A stretch of 64,000 bases of DNA, taken from assembly GCA_039096225.1 (NCBI GenBank), contig JBBPEB010000034.1:1054001-1118000 (forward strand). Direction: 5' to 3'. Source of the DNA: Blastocystis sp. Blastoise (Eukaryota; Sar; Bigyra; Opalinata; Blastocystidae). Position 1 is the stretch's first letter; each line of letters opens with the position of its first letter. Below the pieces are notes generated by a model that was not told the origin of the DNA, searched no databases, and worked only from the letters and a program-made list of their open reading frames with translations. A program made the position numbers and the translations under genes. This document shows, one piece after another, positions 1 through 25,512 of this stretch.

Positions 1-382
1 TGCAGTTTTGTTTTAAACCTGATTGACTGTCTCTATTTGAAACTTTACTAATTAAAATGGATTTCCGTTGAAAGAAGAATTTCTAGAGCCATCCATTCTA
101 TGAATTTGTAATGAAACAAACGAATATAGAATAAACTGTAAAGTATGATCAATTTTTCTTATGATAAATATAATTGAGATTAAAATAAAATAATGACTAG
201 GAGTACAATTCTTTTTCAATATAAATAGATTCGGAAACTCAACCTTTTTCCCTTTTTCCTTTCAAAGGAATTTTTTAATATTATTTAAAAGAATAATTCA
301 TAATTCTTTTTAAAACTAAAAGTCTTAGAGACTACTTACTTTAGTTATAATTTATAAGTCGATTTTAAGTAGTGTTTAAAAA
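1..382. other. Upstream intergenic region of the IFRD gene
   Basis: AT-rich non-coding sequence. I see no ORF, RNA gene or repeat. It probably holds the promoter and 5' UTR of the gene starting at 383; the last ~60 bases before the ATG are A/T only apart from scattered G. No specific promoter element is recognised. Confidence 0.5.
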
Positions 383-2697
<2,315 letters not shown>

Positions 2698-4173
2698 AAG
2701 TAATCATAATAATATATATATTCTTATTTTTTTTATTTCATTAAATTGTATATTTATATTATTGTAATATAATTTGCTTTCTTGTTCTGTTATTTTTAAT
2801 TGTTTGTTGCTCGTTATCTTTTTGTTTGTTTTTTGTTTATATTTTATATATATATATTTTTTTCATAAATTCAAGTGCAATCATCGTAAAATCCTTTTCA
2901 TTGAATATCTTCTAAAAAATACAACTCTTATTATAACTACAAATATTAAAAATCCTTACAATTATAAAAATCTTGTTTTTTAAATTTCAAATGAAAATAA
3001 CATGATCAATAATTTCTATAGCATCATGAAATAATCAATACAATACATTTTATGTTCAAAAGAAACATTAAAAATAACTGTTTTTGAATTTATCTCTTTC
3101 AGATACGATATATCTATTGAGATCCAATATCTAGACAACTCTCATTATGGATAAAAGTATAAACACTACGTAATTCCATACTTAACGAAGGAATTTTCAA
3201 AATGTATACTGATAATGCAATCTAGAAATTTCATTATGAAATATCTATATTGCCATTAATTCTTTGTCAAGAAATAAACAAAAAAATGAAGGAACTACAT
3301 GATAATGAAGAAGAAATTGCCTTAAAGCGATCGAATCTCTTCAGTAACATGAAAGAAGCCTACATTATACTGTTTTCATAAGTCTAATACCAATGATGTC
3401 CATAGAAAAACAGCCATAAACCACCTAGGAGTGGCTCCTTGTTCTTTCAAAAGAAAAAAGATTTCTTCATGTAGTAATTAAAAACCAAGTGAAGAAATTT
3501 ATAAGAATCATGATACTTCTCTGATTATTACACGAAAAAGATCATAGTTTCTCTTTTTTGAGTATGTCATTTGCATCTCATTTTTCACATGTTTTTTGGT
3601 CTATTTATATAAATGAATCAAACTCTCTCATTATTTCTATCAATGGCATATATGCACTAGGATATTGAAGTAGCTTGCAATAATTCATCATTTCAATATC
3701 CAATATTTTGGAATGAAATATTACTTTTTCTCTTCAAATAATATGTAAAATATCATTACTCTTTCTTGAAAAAATATATCTATACTATTTGCTAGACTTA
3801 AAAACATTATAATAAGCGTAAATTATGACAGAAAATAGTATATATATCTTTATTTAATAAAATCTTGTTTTAATCAAGAATTATCTTTTATTGCTTTTCA
3901 TTCATTGGATATTTGTTTTTATTAGTGTTCTTCAAAAGAGTTCGGATTCATTCTTGATTCCCTAGAATCCAATGTGGTTTGGACTCTATCGGTCAATGAC
4001 GTTGAACTTCTAATTCCTGAAGATTCGCCATCTCATTGGATAAAGCCGAAGAATTAATCAATTGATTGCGAGAATACAACGATTTAACCCAGTTATCGGA
4101 TGACTTGTTTATATACGGTATTCTCTAACGATAGAATGCAATCTAATCTATATTTTTTATTTTACTTGTTAAA
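2698..4173. other. Intergenic region, no recognised gene
   Basis: About 1.5 kb between two plus-strand genes. It is slightly less AT-rich than the introns and has no long open frame. A short inverted repeat (CCAC...GTGG around 3420-3435) is the only local structure I noticed. It probably contains the 3' end of the IFRD transcript and the promoter of the surface-protein gene. Confidence 0.4.
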
Positions 4174-5083
4174 ATGAAAGGAATTGTTTTATTTGCTTTG
4201 CTTTCTATCGTTTCGATAGGTATGTGCTTAATTATATATATATAAACTCATCATTTTGTAGCGTTTGGTCAGACTACTTGTACTGATCCTGAAAAGTTAT
4301 TTACTATCAAGAGATTATTTGGATCTTATGCTTATGAAGAATCTTGGTTCATATATGAAGGTGCTGATACATCAGGTACTCTTGTTCATAATGGAGCTGG
4401 TACTTATTATGATCCTGCTAATACCATCAAAACTTATGAAGTTTGTCTTAAATTCAATACTAATTATTATCTTCTTATGAGAGATACGTATATAATTATT
4501 TCTTAAATAATAAAACATTTTTTGTATCATTTTTATAATAAAAATTATATATTTTTCTAATAATTATGATTATAGTGGTAATGATGGTTGGGGTTATATT
4601 GATACTGCTTCCAGTCTATCTATCTACTTTGGAGATAGTCTTCTTTTAAAAACTACTATTCCTTGGAACAGTGGACTCAATCAAAAAGCCGAAACTTTTT
4701 CATGTATATATATGTTTTTATTATTATTTATATTTTTTATATGTTTTTTATTATTATTTATATATTAGTATTTCTTTATACTATAACTACTATCTATATA
4801 TATATAGTTTCTTTCCCTATTATTCCTGGTTCTCAATGGAAATATACAGATATACCTCAAACAGGTGCTACTTGGGCTTCTCCTTCTTTTTCTGATGCTA
4901 CTTGGACTTCTATGGCTTCTCCTAATTTCCCTGTTTTAACTACTACTCGTTATTATCGTACTACTACTACTTTTGTAGATAATGTTGATATAGTTGCCTT
5001 AGATCTATTTATTAAGAATCAACATGGATTAGTAGCTTATATTAATGGACAAGAAGTCTATCGTAATTCTTTACCGACGTATA

Positions 5084-5114
<31 letters not shown>

Positions 5115-8100
5115 ATTTCTATTTATATATAGTGGTGTTATTTCTTCTACTACTGCTTCTACAGAAACTGCTCCTGCTGAAGGTGTTTTAAGAGAGTATA
5201 TTATATATTATTATTAATATATCTATTTTTTTAGAATTGTTATTCCAAAGAGTCTTTATTTAACTACAGGTACTTCTATAACAATAGCTGTAGAAGTACA
5301 TTTAGGAACAGGAATTACAAATGTTCCTGATGTTTTTGATGGATATGCTTCTCTTGTTTCTACTAAATGTATATTATATTTATTATATGATATTATTTTT
5401 ATAATAATGTAATTATTTCAAAAAATATTTTTCTATATTCAATAATATATATACATATATAGTACTCTTAGTAGGTAATATTCCTGGTACTCCTACATGT
5501 GTTCCTGATGCTACTTATGAAGCTGAAAAATGTCCTTCTGCTTATGATCAAAATACTGGATCTAAATTCTTAGTATGGAATGTAGATACAGCTACTATTA
5601 CTATTCCTCTTATTAATAATTCGTATATATATAATGATATAAAAATATTTAAAAAGCTATCATTATATTAATTATTTTAAATCAATATTATATATATTTT
5701 TGTTTTATAGTGCTGCTTGGATTAATGCTTATGCTATTGTTTCTGCTAATGATGTTCCTGCAAGAGATCCTCGTTCTTGGAAGTTCTATGGCTCTTTAGA
5801 TGGAAATAACTTTGATTTATTAGATTATCAATTAGACCAAGTTTTTGAAACAAGATTCCAACAAAATGTCTATAATATTAGATCCAACAGAAAAATCTAC
5901 AAATATTATAAACTAGAAATTTGTATATATATAAATATACTTTATTATTATCATTATTATAATATCTATTTGTATTATTATAAATAGTATATATATTCAA
6001 ATAAATAAATATTATATATATCTTTAAATAAATAAATAAATATTATATATATACTTCAAATAAATAAATATTATATATATACTTCAAATAAATAAATATT
6101 ATATATATATTCAAATAAATAAATATTATATATATCTTCAAATAAATAAATATTATATATATCTTCAAATAAATAAATATTATATATATATTCAAATAAA
6201 TAAATATTATATATATCTTCAAATAAAAAATATTATATATATCTTCAAATAAATAAATATTATATATATCTTCAAATAAATAAATATTATATATATATTC
6301 AAATAAATAAATATTATATATATCTTCAAATAAAAAATATTATATATATCTTCAAATAAATAAATATTATATATATACTTCAATAGTATCTCATCAATCT
6401 GGTGGTAATGGTATTCAATTTGCTGAAATACAATTAGCTTGGACACCTTCTACTATATTAAATACTGGTTTACAATATGAATCTAATTCTATATCTTTCC
6501 CTATAGGTGAGGCTTTACGTATTGCTCCTATTTCTTCTGGTTATACTACTTATACTATTAATCCTGCTCTTCCTGAAGGTCTTACTCTTAATGCTAATAC
6601 TGGTATTATTACTGGTAGTAGTTCTGTTTCTTCTTCTACATTATATACTATTAGTGCTCTTGATGGTACAAGTACTTCTTCTTCTTATGCTATTACTATT
6701 TCACTTACTGCATGTGAACAACCTGCTTTAGCAAAATTATATTTTAGAAAAGTCAATAAATCAACTTCAAAAGATGAACGTTTTGTTGTTTATTCTGCTT
6801 CTAATACTGTTATTTTAGATTCTAGAGGTTTAGCTAGTGGTGTAGAACAAACATATACTAAATGTGAACCTTCAGGTCGTTATAAGATTGTTGTTACTGA
6901 TGATGGTAATAATGGTTGGCAGGATGGTGCTATGTTAGATGTTGATATATATACAGATCTTACTAATAAATATAGAATTGCTCGTTATTATCTTATTTCG
7001 GGTAGTACTGATACTTTTTATATTAATACAAAAATGGATCTTGCTCCTAGAGATTCTACTTGGAAATATTTCCTTGGTACTACTGTTATAGATCCTTCCT
7101 GGAAAACTCAGTTGTTTGTTGATACTACTAGGACTCCTTTCACTTTTAATCCTTTACCTCAAACTACTACTAATATTATATTATTAAGAAAAACATTCAC
7201 TGTATCTACTAAAACTGATATGAAAGGTTGGGAATTACGTTTTAAATCTAAAGCTGGTTGTGTTGTTTATATTAATGGTTTAGAAGTTTATAGATATAAT
7301 CTTCCTGCTGGTGAAATTACTACTGCTACTGTTGCTACTGGTGGTGATACAACTTATAAATGGAGAGGTGTTTCTGGTCCTATGAAACAAATTACTGGTA
7401 ATTCTATTACTGTTGCTATTGGTCTTGTTAATCTTGCTACAACGACTGCTGCTGATGTTGATTTCGATTGTTTATTCCATCTTTTAACTGGTTCTAGTAT
7501 TCTTAGTCGTTCTTTAAATGATGTTGATTGTACTGCTTCTGAAGCTTGGACTTCTACTTGCTATGATGTTTTTGATGATAATCTTACTACTAGATATATT
7601 ACCACTCTACATGACTCTATTAGTCCTCGTTATATCTCTGCTACTTTCAAGAATAATAGAGCTGAATATATTAATAAATATTGTATTATTAACGGCTGGG
7701 ATGCTCCTCGTCATGATCCTGTTGATTGGAATATTTCAGGTACTATGGATGGTACTACATTTACTCCTCTTACTACTGTTTCTAATATCTCTTGGGAATT
7801 CAGAAAACAAAGACAATGTTTCTATATACCTGCTATTACTCAAGCTTATGTTGGTTATAAATTAGAAATTACTAAAGCTTCTAGTATTGAAGCAGAAAAT
7901 AGATATGCTGTAATTGAATGGGAATTACATATTGAAGATTTAGATGCTGTACAACTCCCTCCTTTTACATTCTCTCCTTCTAATCTTGTTGCTTATAAAG
8001 GTATTGCCGTTCCTGCTCTTTTAGTATCTTCTGAATACTATTCTAATTTCTCTATTTCTCCTGCTCTTCCTTCTCCTTTATCTTTAGATACTTCTAATGG

Positions 8101-11020
8101 TTATATTAATGGTATTCCTAATACTTTAATGAATCCTACTACTTATACTATTTCTGCTATTAATCCCAGTGGTACTCCTGTTGCTACTACTATTTCATTC
8201 TCTGTCATTGCTTGTCAAGCTCCTAATGTATTATTTGGATTAAAGTTTGTTTTTGAAGGTTCTGCTATTGAAGCTTCTTGGACATTAAAAGATCCTATTA
8301 CAAATACTGTTATTCAAAGTGAAACTTCTTCTGTTTCTTGGGCTACTATGCAATTTAATTTCTGTAAACCTGCTCAAGTGTATAATTTAATTTTAGGAGA
8401 TACTGCTAATGATGGTTGGGGTACTGGTTATTATAATGTTGTTTTAGAAGATGGTACTGTTCTCTCTACTGGTTCTGTTGCTACTGGTGAATCTCCTAAG
8501 ACTATGATTGTTAATGTTGCTTACTTAGTTATTCCTGGAGGTACTAATTGGTCTTATCTTGTTGATGGTACTACTGCTCCTACTGGTTGGAATACTGCTT
8601 CCTTTGCTTCTACTTGGCAATCAGGTGTTCCTGCTACTATTCCTGCTCCTTTAGGTTCTGTTCAATATTATAGATCTACTTTTACTATTCCTGCTGATAC
8701 TACTTTATATTCTGGTATTGAAATTAATATTAAAGCTTATGCTGGTTTAGTTATATATATAAATGGTGCAGAAGTTTATAGAGCTAATATGCCTTCTGGT
8801 ACTATTACTCCTTCTACTGGTGCTACTTCTGAAACTACTGGATATCAATCTTATACTGTAACTGTCTCTTTAGATTTTGGATCTGTTATTGTTGGTAATA
8901 ATGTATTAGGTATTGAAATGCATAAGAAAGAAACACTTCCTTCTACTAATGGTTTTGATGGTTCTGCTAAATATGTTGCTAAGGGAGAATATAGAATTGG
9001 TTATGGTACTTCATGGTGTGATATAGATAAACATGATTTTGAAGGTATTGAGAAATTATTTGATGCTAATATTCAAACTAAGATATTAACTGGTCCTCGT
9101 TGTGTTGGTGCTATTTTCCAATGGAATTATTCTAATCAAAGAAGAGAATTTATTAATCAATATAAAGTAACTGATGCTAATGATTGTAATATAAGACATC
9201 CTTCTGGTTGGAGAATTGAAGGTTCTAATGATGATGGTGTTACTTGGACTTTATTACATGTTGTTTCTGGACATATTTGGACTGGTTATAGACAAACTGC
9301 TTCTTTTGATTTCTATAATACTATTCCTTACAAGAGTTATCAAATGGTAGTTACTGAATGTAATAATCAACCATTAGATAGTGTTAATTGTGGTACAGGT
9401 AACATTCAATTAGCAGAATGGGGTTTATATACTACAAAGATAGGTTCTGTTTGTCAAGCTCAAGGTGATTATTCTACTGCTGTTGAAGGTGGATATAGTT
9501 TTAAGAATTGTGATACTGGTTATTCTGGTTATAAGAGAAAGCTTTGTACTGCTGGAGTCTTTGGTGCTGAAGAAAATCTTTGTGTTGTTGATGCTCCTAC
9601 TGGTTTAACTTATTCTGGAAGTCCTTTTTCTTTCTTTAAGAATACTCCAGCTAGTATTTATGCTTCTGTAACAGGTGCTGAATTATCATTTACTATTACT
9701 CCTTCTCTTCCTTCTGGTCTTATGATTAATCCTACTACTGGTGCTATTACAGGTACTCCTCTTGCTGATAATACTCTTACTACTTATACTATTACAGCTA
9801 CGAACTCTGCTGGTTTAGTAGAAACTACAGTTATGATTCAAATCAGTACTTCTCGTTGTACGGCTGAAAATGGTTATCCTATAACTGAAGCTGGTGCTAC
9901 TGCTACAAAAGCTTGTTCAGATCCTATTAATTATGAAGGATCTTATACTCGTTTATGTCAAGCTGGTAATCCTGCTATTTGGGGAGCGGAACAGAATGGT
10001 TGCTTACTTAAAGTACCTACTATTACATATTTTAATCCTGCTATTTCTGGATTTAAAGGTGTTTCTTTATCTACTTCTGCTGTTATTACGGGTACTCAAA
10101 TTACTTCAATAACTATTGCTCCTGCTCTTCCTAATGGATTAACATTTAATGCTCAAAATGGTCAAATCTCTGGTATTCCTACTACTGCTTCTTCAGGTAC
10201 TTATACTGTTACTATAACGAATAGTAGAGGTTCTAATCAAGCTACTCTTACTATTACTGTAATTATTGTTCAATGTCCTATTGATGGTACTTGGCCTGCT
10301 ACTGAACGTGATACTATTGCTTATCAAACATGTCCTTCTGGTCAATCAGGTGTAATATCTCGTCGTTGTAATAGTAATGGACCTTCTATTAATTTTGGTA
10401 CTTGGGCTACTGCTGATTCTTCAAATTGTTATGTTAATAGTGCTGATGCTAAACCTGGTGAATCTCATACTTTTATTCGTTTCCCTGTTATTCTTAACGG
10501 TATTACTGCTACTGAATTTAATACTTTATCTACTTATGAAACTTTTAGAACTACTTTTGTTTCTCTTCTTAATCAATATTCTATTGCTTCTACTAATGTG
10601 GTAATTGAAAGTGTAAGTGCTTCTACATTCTATCAATCATCTACTCGTGTTAATATGAGAATTAATGTTCAAGAAGCTCAAAAAGATACTGTTGGTAATT
10701 ATATTCGTGATACTATTATTCCTAATCAATTATCAAATTCTTTAAGATCTTCAACTGATGCTAATTTAAAGAAAGTATCTTCTTGTTCTACTAATTCTAG
10801 TGACTTTAAATATCAAAATAATGGATTATCAGGTGGTGTTATTGCTCTTATTGTTGTTCTTGTCGTTGTTTTAGTTGCTGTTGTTGGTGTTGTCGTCTTC
10901 TGTATTCTTATTCGTATGAAAGGAAAGAGTAATAAGAATCATAAGAAATTAGATGGCAAGAAGAAGGGTGAAGCCAAAGTTTCTGCTCCTAAAACAAGTG
11001 GTAAAGCTACAAAAGTTTAA
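4174..11020 (+). CDS. Large type I membrane surface protein with repeated Ig-like, F5/8C-like and Cys-rich modules
   Basis: Nine exons: 4174-4219, 4262-4487, 4576-4703, 4808-5078, 5133-5195, 5235-5368, 5463-5622, 5711-5922, 6387-11020. They total 5874 nt, or 1957 aa. A signal peptide (MKGIVLFALLSIVSIAFG) opens the protein. The ectodomain repeats three motifs: an N-D/N-G-W-G motif (GNDGWG, GNNGWQ, ANDGWG); a beta-sandwich-like block with Y-I-N-G-x-E-V-Y-R at three places (about 245, 700 and 1220); and discoidin-like blocks such as RHDPVDWNISGTMDG. Putative He_PIG-type Ig domains follow, with SLPSGL...TGAITGTP signatures. Near 1570-1760 there are two sushi-like Cys-rich repeats, then an unassigned domain. 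One transmembrane helix spans about 1896-1922, followed by a 35-residue Lys-rich tail. The architecture suggests adhesion or ligand binding at the cell surface; the ligand is unknown. Domain names are by motif resemblance only. The large last exon lacks introns whereas the first 1.2 kb of coding sequence has eight. Confidence 0.8.
5923..6386 (+). repeat. 27-bp minisatellite filling intron 8 of the surface-protein gene
   Basis: From about 5985 to 6380 a unit of roughly 27 bp, CAAATAAATAAATATTATAT plus ATATCTT or ATATATT, repeats about 14-15 times with small indels (AAATAAAAAAT variants). The flanking exons join in frame (ATT T to TA TCT CAT), so the repeat is intronic. It is the only long array in this window with a unit longer than a few bases and near-perfect copies. 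Confidence 0.85.
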
Positions 11021-11247
11021 ATATTAGAATAGTTATATATATATATTTCTTTCTTTTATGTTATTTAATAATATATTTGCATGCCTTTTATGTCATACAT
11101 CGTCTTATGCTTATTATTCGTTTTGTTTATATTTTTTATTATTTATTTAAGTTGTATAATTACAATAAATATAATATACAATAATTTAAATATTAAAAAC
11201 AAAAGATATAGTAAATAAAAAAGTGTTTATTGAAGATATAGATAAAT

Positions 11248-16873
<5,626 letters not shown>

Positions 16874-17300
16874 TCTTTATTAGAAAAAAAAAATAAGCAA
16901 TAGTTTTTCATGGTTATTTTCTTAAAATGTCTTTTATAATTATTTTTTCTCTATTAAATAATATTACTTCATTATTATTTTAAAAAATAGTCTAATGAAA
17001 ATGAACAAAACATATAGAATAATTAACAATAAATGAATTGAATTAAATAGTATTAACTGCTGTATAACAATAAAACAAGAATTGAAATTATAAATTGTAG
17101 TATCTAAAAAAACATAAACAAAAATTGACTTAATCTATTAATAATTTTAAAATATAAAAAAATATATATATGTAAAATTATTTATATATACATTTAATAT
17201 AGAAGAAGGTATTAAATAAATGAATTAAATAAATAGACAAATGATAAAAATTATTAAATTAAATATATATATATATATATATATTTAATTAAAAAATAAT
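16874..17300. other. Intergenic region between two minus-strand genes
   Basis: About 430 bp of A/T-rich DNA between the ValRS start and the stop of the downstream Cys-rich gene. It includes a short TA tract near 17262-17284. No ORF or RNA gene is visible. It should hold the ValRS promoter and the 3' UTR of the secreted-protein gene. Confidence 0.5.
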
Positions 17301-19769
17301 TTAGAGTTGTCTAATTAAATGAGGTTCAATAGTGAAAGCGATACCGAACTTTCTAGGATTGACATCAAATAAATAATCACGAATACTTTCACAGATAGAA
17401 TCAGTAGCATCTTCAGCACAGACAGAGACAGCTTGTTTAACAGTTTCAACATCAGCAGCATCAACAACATATCTAACATTAATACCAGAAGAAGGAGTTT
17501 CCATAAGATCAGCAGGTTCAACATAATTAGGAGCAAGACTATTCATTTCATAGAAAGGAGAAATAAGAAGATCATGAAGATTAGAAGCTTTAGTATGTTC
17601 AGCAAAGAAAGTAGGAATAAGATGAGTAATATTAGCAGACCAAGAAGTATAAGGGAAATGTTTGAATATATATTGAACATCAAGATAAGCAACAGTATCA
17701 TCAGTCTTAGTAACTTCCCACATACCAGTAGGATCTAAAATAGACCATTCAGCCTTATAAGGTTTAGATATACATTTTCTAGTAAATAAACCTTCATATT
17801 GTTTCCAAGCATAACAAGTATCTTTGACAGCACCATGATACCAATACATGCTTCCTTGAAGAACTTCAAGATATTCAAGATCAGAATCAACACAAGATTC
17901 TTCAACAGCCATAGTACAATTAGCTCTTAAATCATAAGCACAATAATGAGAATCAACACAAAGATTTTCAGGATCATTAATATGAGGTTTGTGAGCAACG
18001 AAATCAAGATCAAAAGCTTCAGGTAAGAAATCATAAATAGTTTCATTAATAGCAACCATAACTTTTTCTCTGAAATCAACATTCCATTGAATAGTAGTAA
18101 AAGCTTCACTAAGTCTATCACCTAAGATAACAGCTCTTAAGAATACCATAGTCATATCAATATCATTAAGGAAAGATTCAACATTATTATTAGAATGAAC
18201 ACCAATGACATCAGCTCTATATAAAATATCAGGGAAGACTCTAAGAAGAAGTCTTTGAAGATGATATTGAACTTTAGAGAGTTCAGCAGCATTAACACCA
18301 ACGAAATTCCAAATCATATCATAAGAAACAGAGGCAGTAGGGAAAGGATCAACATGATTAATAAGAGGAGACCAAGTACAGTTACCATCCCAAAGATGAG
18401 TAGCATTACTTTCTTTAATACATTCTCTGACTCTATAACCACCATCTTCAAGATAATTATAAGCAAGAGAACCATTGAAATTTTGAGTAGAAGGATAATA
18501 CCATTCAAGACCATCATCATCAATAGCTTCACAACCACAACCAGGATAACATTCATTATTAATCATAACTTCATAAGGATTACAAGTTCTTCTACAACCA
18601 TAATTAGCACCATCCTTATCAGTCATAGTGAAGAAATCACAAACTTTACATTGAGTTTGACCAAGTTCATCTTGATATTCTTGACCAACACAAGCAACAG
18701 GAGGAGATAAAGGATCAGGACAAACATAACCCTTAGGACATTCAGTAACACCAATATGAATTAAATCTTTATCATAACCATATTTATCAACTTCAGAATT
18801 AACAACAGTATAACCAGGTTGAGCATCTTGACATAAAACAGGATCAGTAGTATCAGAATATTGACCAGTAGGACAAATTACAGGAGGATTTTGTTCACCA
18901 ATTTCTCCCTTAGAAGTATCACAACCAAAACCATAATCACAAACATATTCACAACCATTATTACAATAAGGTTCTTGACCAACAAAAAGAGGAGCACAAC
19001 TTCCAGTAGCAGTAGTAACACCAATACAAACCTTAGGATCAGATAAACCAGCTACATCAGAATATAAATAATCTTTACAAACAACTTCAGCTTGAGTATC
19101 AACATCAGGACAATAATAACCAACACGACATAAAGTACATTTTTGGCTATTAATAGTACCAGAATTAGTACTAAAGACATCAGTAACAGAAGGATAATAG
19201 CCAGGTCTACAGAAAGGTAATCTTACACTACCGTCAGGATTATTTCTTAAATAAGCTTGGGTGACAGTAATAGGAGGGAAAATACTGACATCATATGTAT
19301 TACGAGTATAAGTTCCAGCAGCGTTATCACAATAAGCAGCTAAAGCAACAGAAACTTCACCACCAAATTCACTAAAAGAGTTGAAAGTAAGATAGGATAA
19401 ATCGGTAGTTAAAGCATCAGCAGATTTAATGTAGTATAAAGAACCAACACGAAGAATATAATGAGTTAATAAAGGACCTTCTCCAGCAGTGACTTCATTA
19501 CAAAAAGCATTTAAATATGTTTTAGTTTGTTCGGGCGTAATTACCTCATCAGCAGCATTTTTTAAGCAGAAATTATAAGTAATATTATAAGGGTGGAAGG
19601 CATAAGTGATAGCACCTTCATCATAGACAACAGAAGAAATGTAGGAGCAATCGTTCTTTAAAAAAGTTGTAAAGAAAGCTTTAAAATCCTCAGACGCACT
19701 AGTGGGTTGTACTGTAGAAATAGCAGAAGCAACAGCAATTAAAGCTAAAATAGCGAATATAGCCTTCAT
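17301..19769 (-). CDS. Secreted Cys-rich protein, intronless, 822 aa
   Basis: A single open frame with a cleavable-looking signal peptide (MKAIFAILALIAVASAIS). There is no obvious C-terminal membrane segment, so it is probably secreted or lumenal. Residues about 190-435 are rich in Cys in C-x2-C and G-Y-x-C-P patterns (CTLCRVGYYCP, ICPTGQYSD, GYVCPDP, GCGCE), resembling GCC2/GCC3 or ephrin-receptor-like Cys repeats. The N-terminal ~185 residues and the C-terminal ~390 residues match no family I recognise; the latter has scattered Cys and N-glycosylation sequons. It has no intron while its neighbours have many, and it uses a narrow codon set (for example GAA, CCA/CCT and AGA almost exclusively), both suggesting high expression. 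Function unknown; extracellular coat, cyst wall or digestive roles are only guesses. Confidence 0.8.
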   Translation of the reverse strand: MKAIFAILALIAVASAISTVQPTSASEDFKAFFTTFLKNDCSYISSVVYDEGAITYAFHPYNITYNFCLKNAADEVITPEQTKTYLNAFCNEVTAGEGPLLTHYILRVGSLYYIKSADALTTDLSYLTFNSFSEFGGEVSVALAAYCDNAAGTYTRNTYDVSIFPPITVTQAYLRNNPDGSVRLPFCRPGYYPSVTDVFSTNSGTINSQKCTLCRVGYYCPDVDTQAEVVCKDYLYSDVAGLSDPKVCIGVTTATGSCAPLFVGQEPYCNNGCEYVCDYGFGCDTSKGEIGEQNPPVICPTGQYSDTTDPVLCQDAQPGYTVVNSEVDKYGYDKDLIHIGVTECPKGYVCPDPLSPPVACVGQEYQDELGQTQCKVCDFFTMTDKDGANYGCRRTCNPYEVMINNECYPGCGCEAIDDDGLEWYYPSTQNFNGSLAYNYLEDGGYRVRECIKESNATHLWDGNCTWSPLINHVDPFPTASVSYDMIWNFVGVNAAELSKVQYHLQRLLLRVFPDILYRADVIGVHSNNNVESFLNDIDMTMVFLRAVILGDRLSEAFTTIQWNVDFREKVMVAINETIYDFLPEAFDLDFVAHKPHINDPENLCVDSHYCAYDLRANCTMAVEESCVDSDLEYLEVLQGSMYWYHGAVKDTCYAWKQYEGLFTRKCISKPYKAEWSILDPTGMWEVTKTDDTVAYLDVQYIFKHFPYTSWSANITHLIPTFFAEHTKASNLHDLLISPFYEMNSLAPNYVEPADLMETPSSGINVRYVVDAADVETVKQAVSVCAEDATDSICESIRDYLFDVNPRKFGIAFTIEPHLIRQL

Positions 19770-20586
19770 TGAGTCTTATAGAAAAGTCAAAATAAAATTA
19801 AATATAGAATACCAGTTAATACTCTTCAAATTGAAAAATGAAACAATGAGAAAAGTCATCTCGATTCATTGAATTCTACCATAATAATCATAGATTCTTT
19901 CCATACCTGAACAATCTGGAAAAAAAAACAAAAAAAGAAGAGTCGATTCTTTATGGTTTTGAAGATATTGCAACGTAATCACGGTTATTTTAGTAATTCA
20001 TTTGGATTCATGACAATCCAATTGGGAGCAACAATCATAACGACACCATAGAATTCTTTATTAGTAATCTTTTGCACTTTTTATTGGATGAATATGATTG
20101 ATTAACCAATAATAATCGGAATAGGTTTCATGAAGACGGGTTACGGTTATACTCATATTTTTATGGTTATTCATAGTATTTGCTAAGAGATGTAAGAAAA
20201 GAATTCTTTCTTTAATAAAATATGGTTTTTAGGTATTTTTGGATCAAATAAATGTTGATTTAAAATAAGAGACTTATTTTTATAAATGATGATATATAAA
20301 ATATAATATTATGAAAGAGTATCGATATAAAAGAAATTCTTAATGGTAATTTGATGATCTATTGTTTTCTAATGTTTGAATTGAATTTTTTTATGATGAT
20401 ATATGCGCGTCTAATTGTTTTTATCATCATAAACTATATTTTAGAGGTAAATTGAAATTTTATTTTTGTTTATTGTTTATATGAAACGTCTAAATTGGAT
20501 TTGGATTACATAGAAATAACAAATGACGTAAGAACATATAGAAAAACATTTTTTAATACAAAAAAAATGATCTTTTTTTGGGATAC
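19770..20586. other. Intergenic region upstream of the Cys-rich gene
   Basis: About 0.8 kb of non-coding DNA with somewhat higher GC than the introns. It separates the start of the secreted-protein gene from the 3' end of the nucleoporin gene. I see no ORF, RNA gene or long repeat. Confidence 0.5.

Positions 20587-25512
<4,926 letters not shown>

Noticed and set aside
2774-2983. Hydrophobic 69-aa ORF downstream of the IFRD gene
   Set aside because: Composition is what random AT-rich DNA gives; no conserved motif or clear start context.
5985-6380. CRISPR array
   Set aside because: The 27-bp units are directly adjacent with no unique spacers, and the sequence is an intron of a eukaryotic gene.
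17433-19046. Antisense ORFs over the secreted Cys-rich gene
   Set aside because: They mirror the biased codon use of the real gene and show no domain; the sense frame has a signal peptide and Cys pattern.
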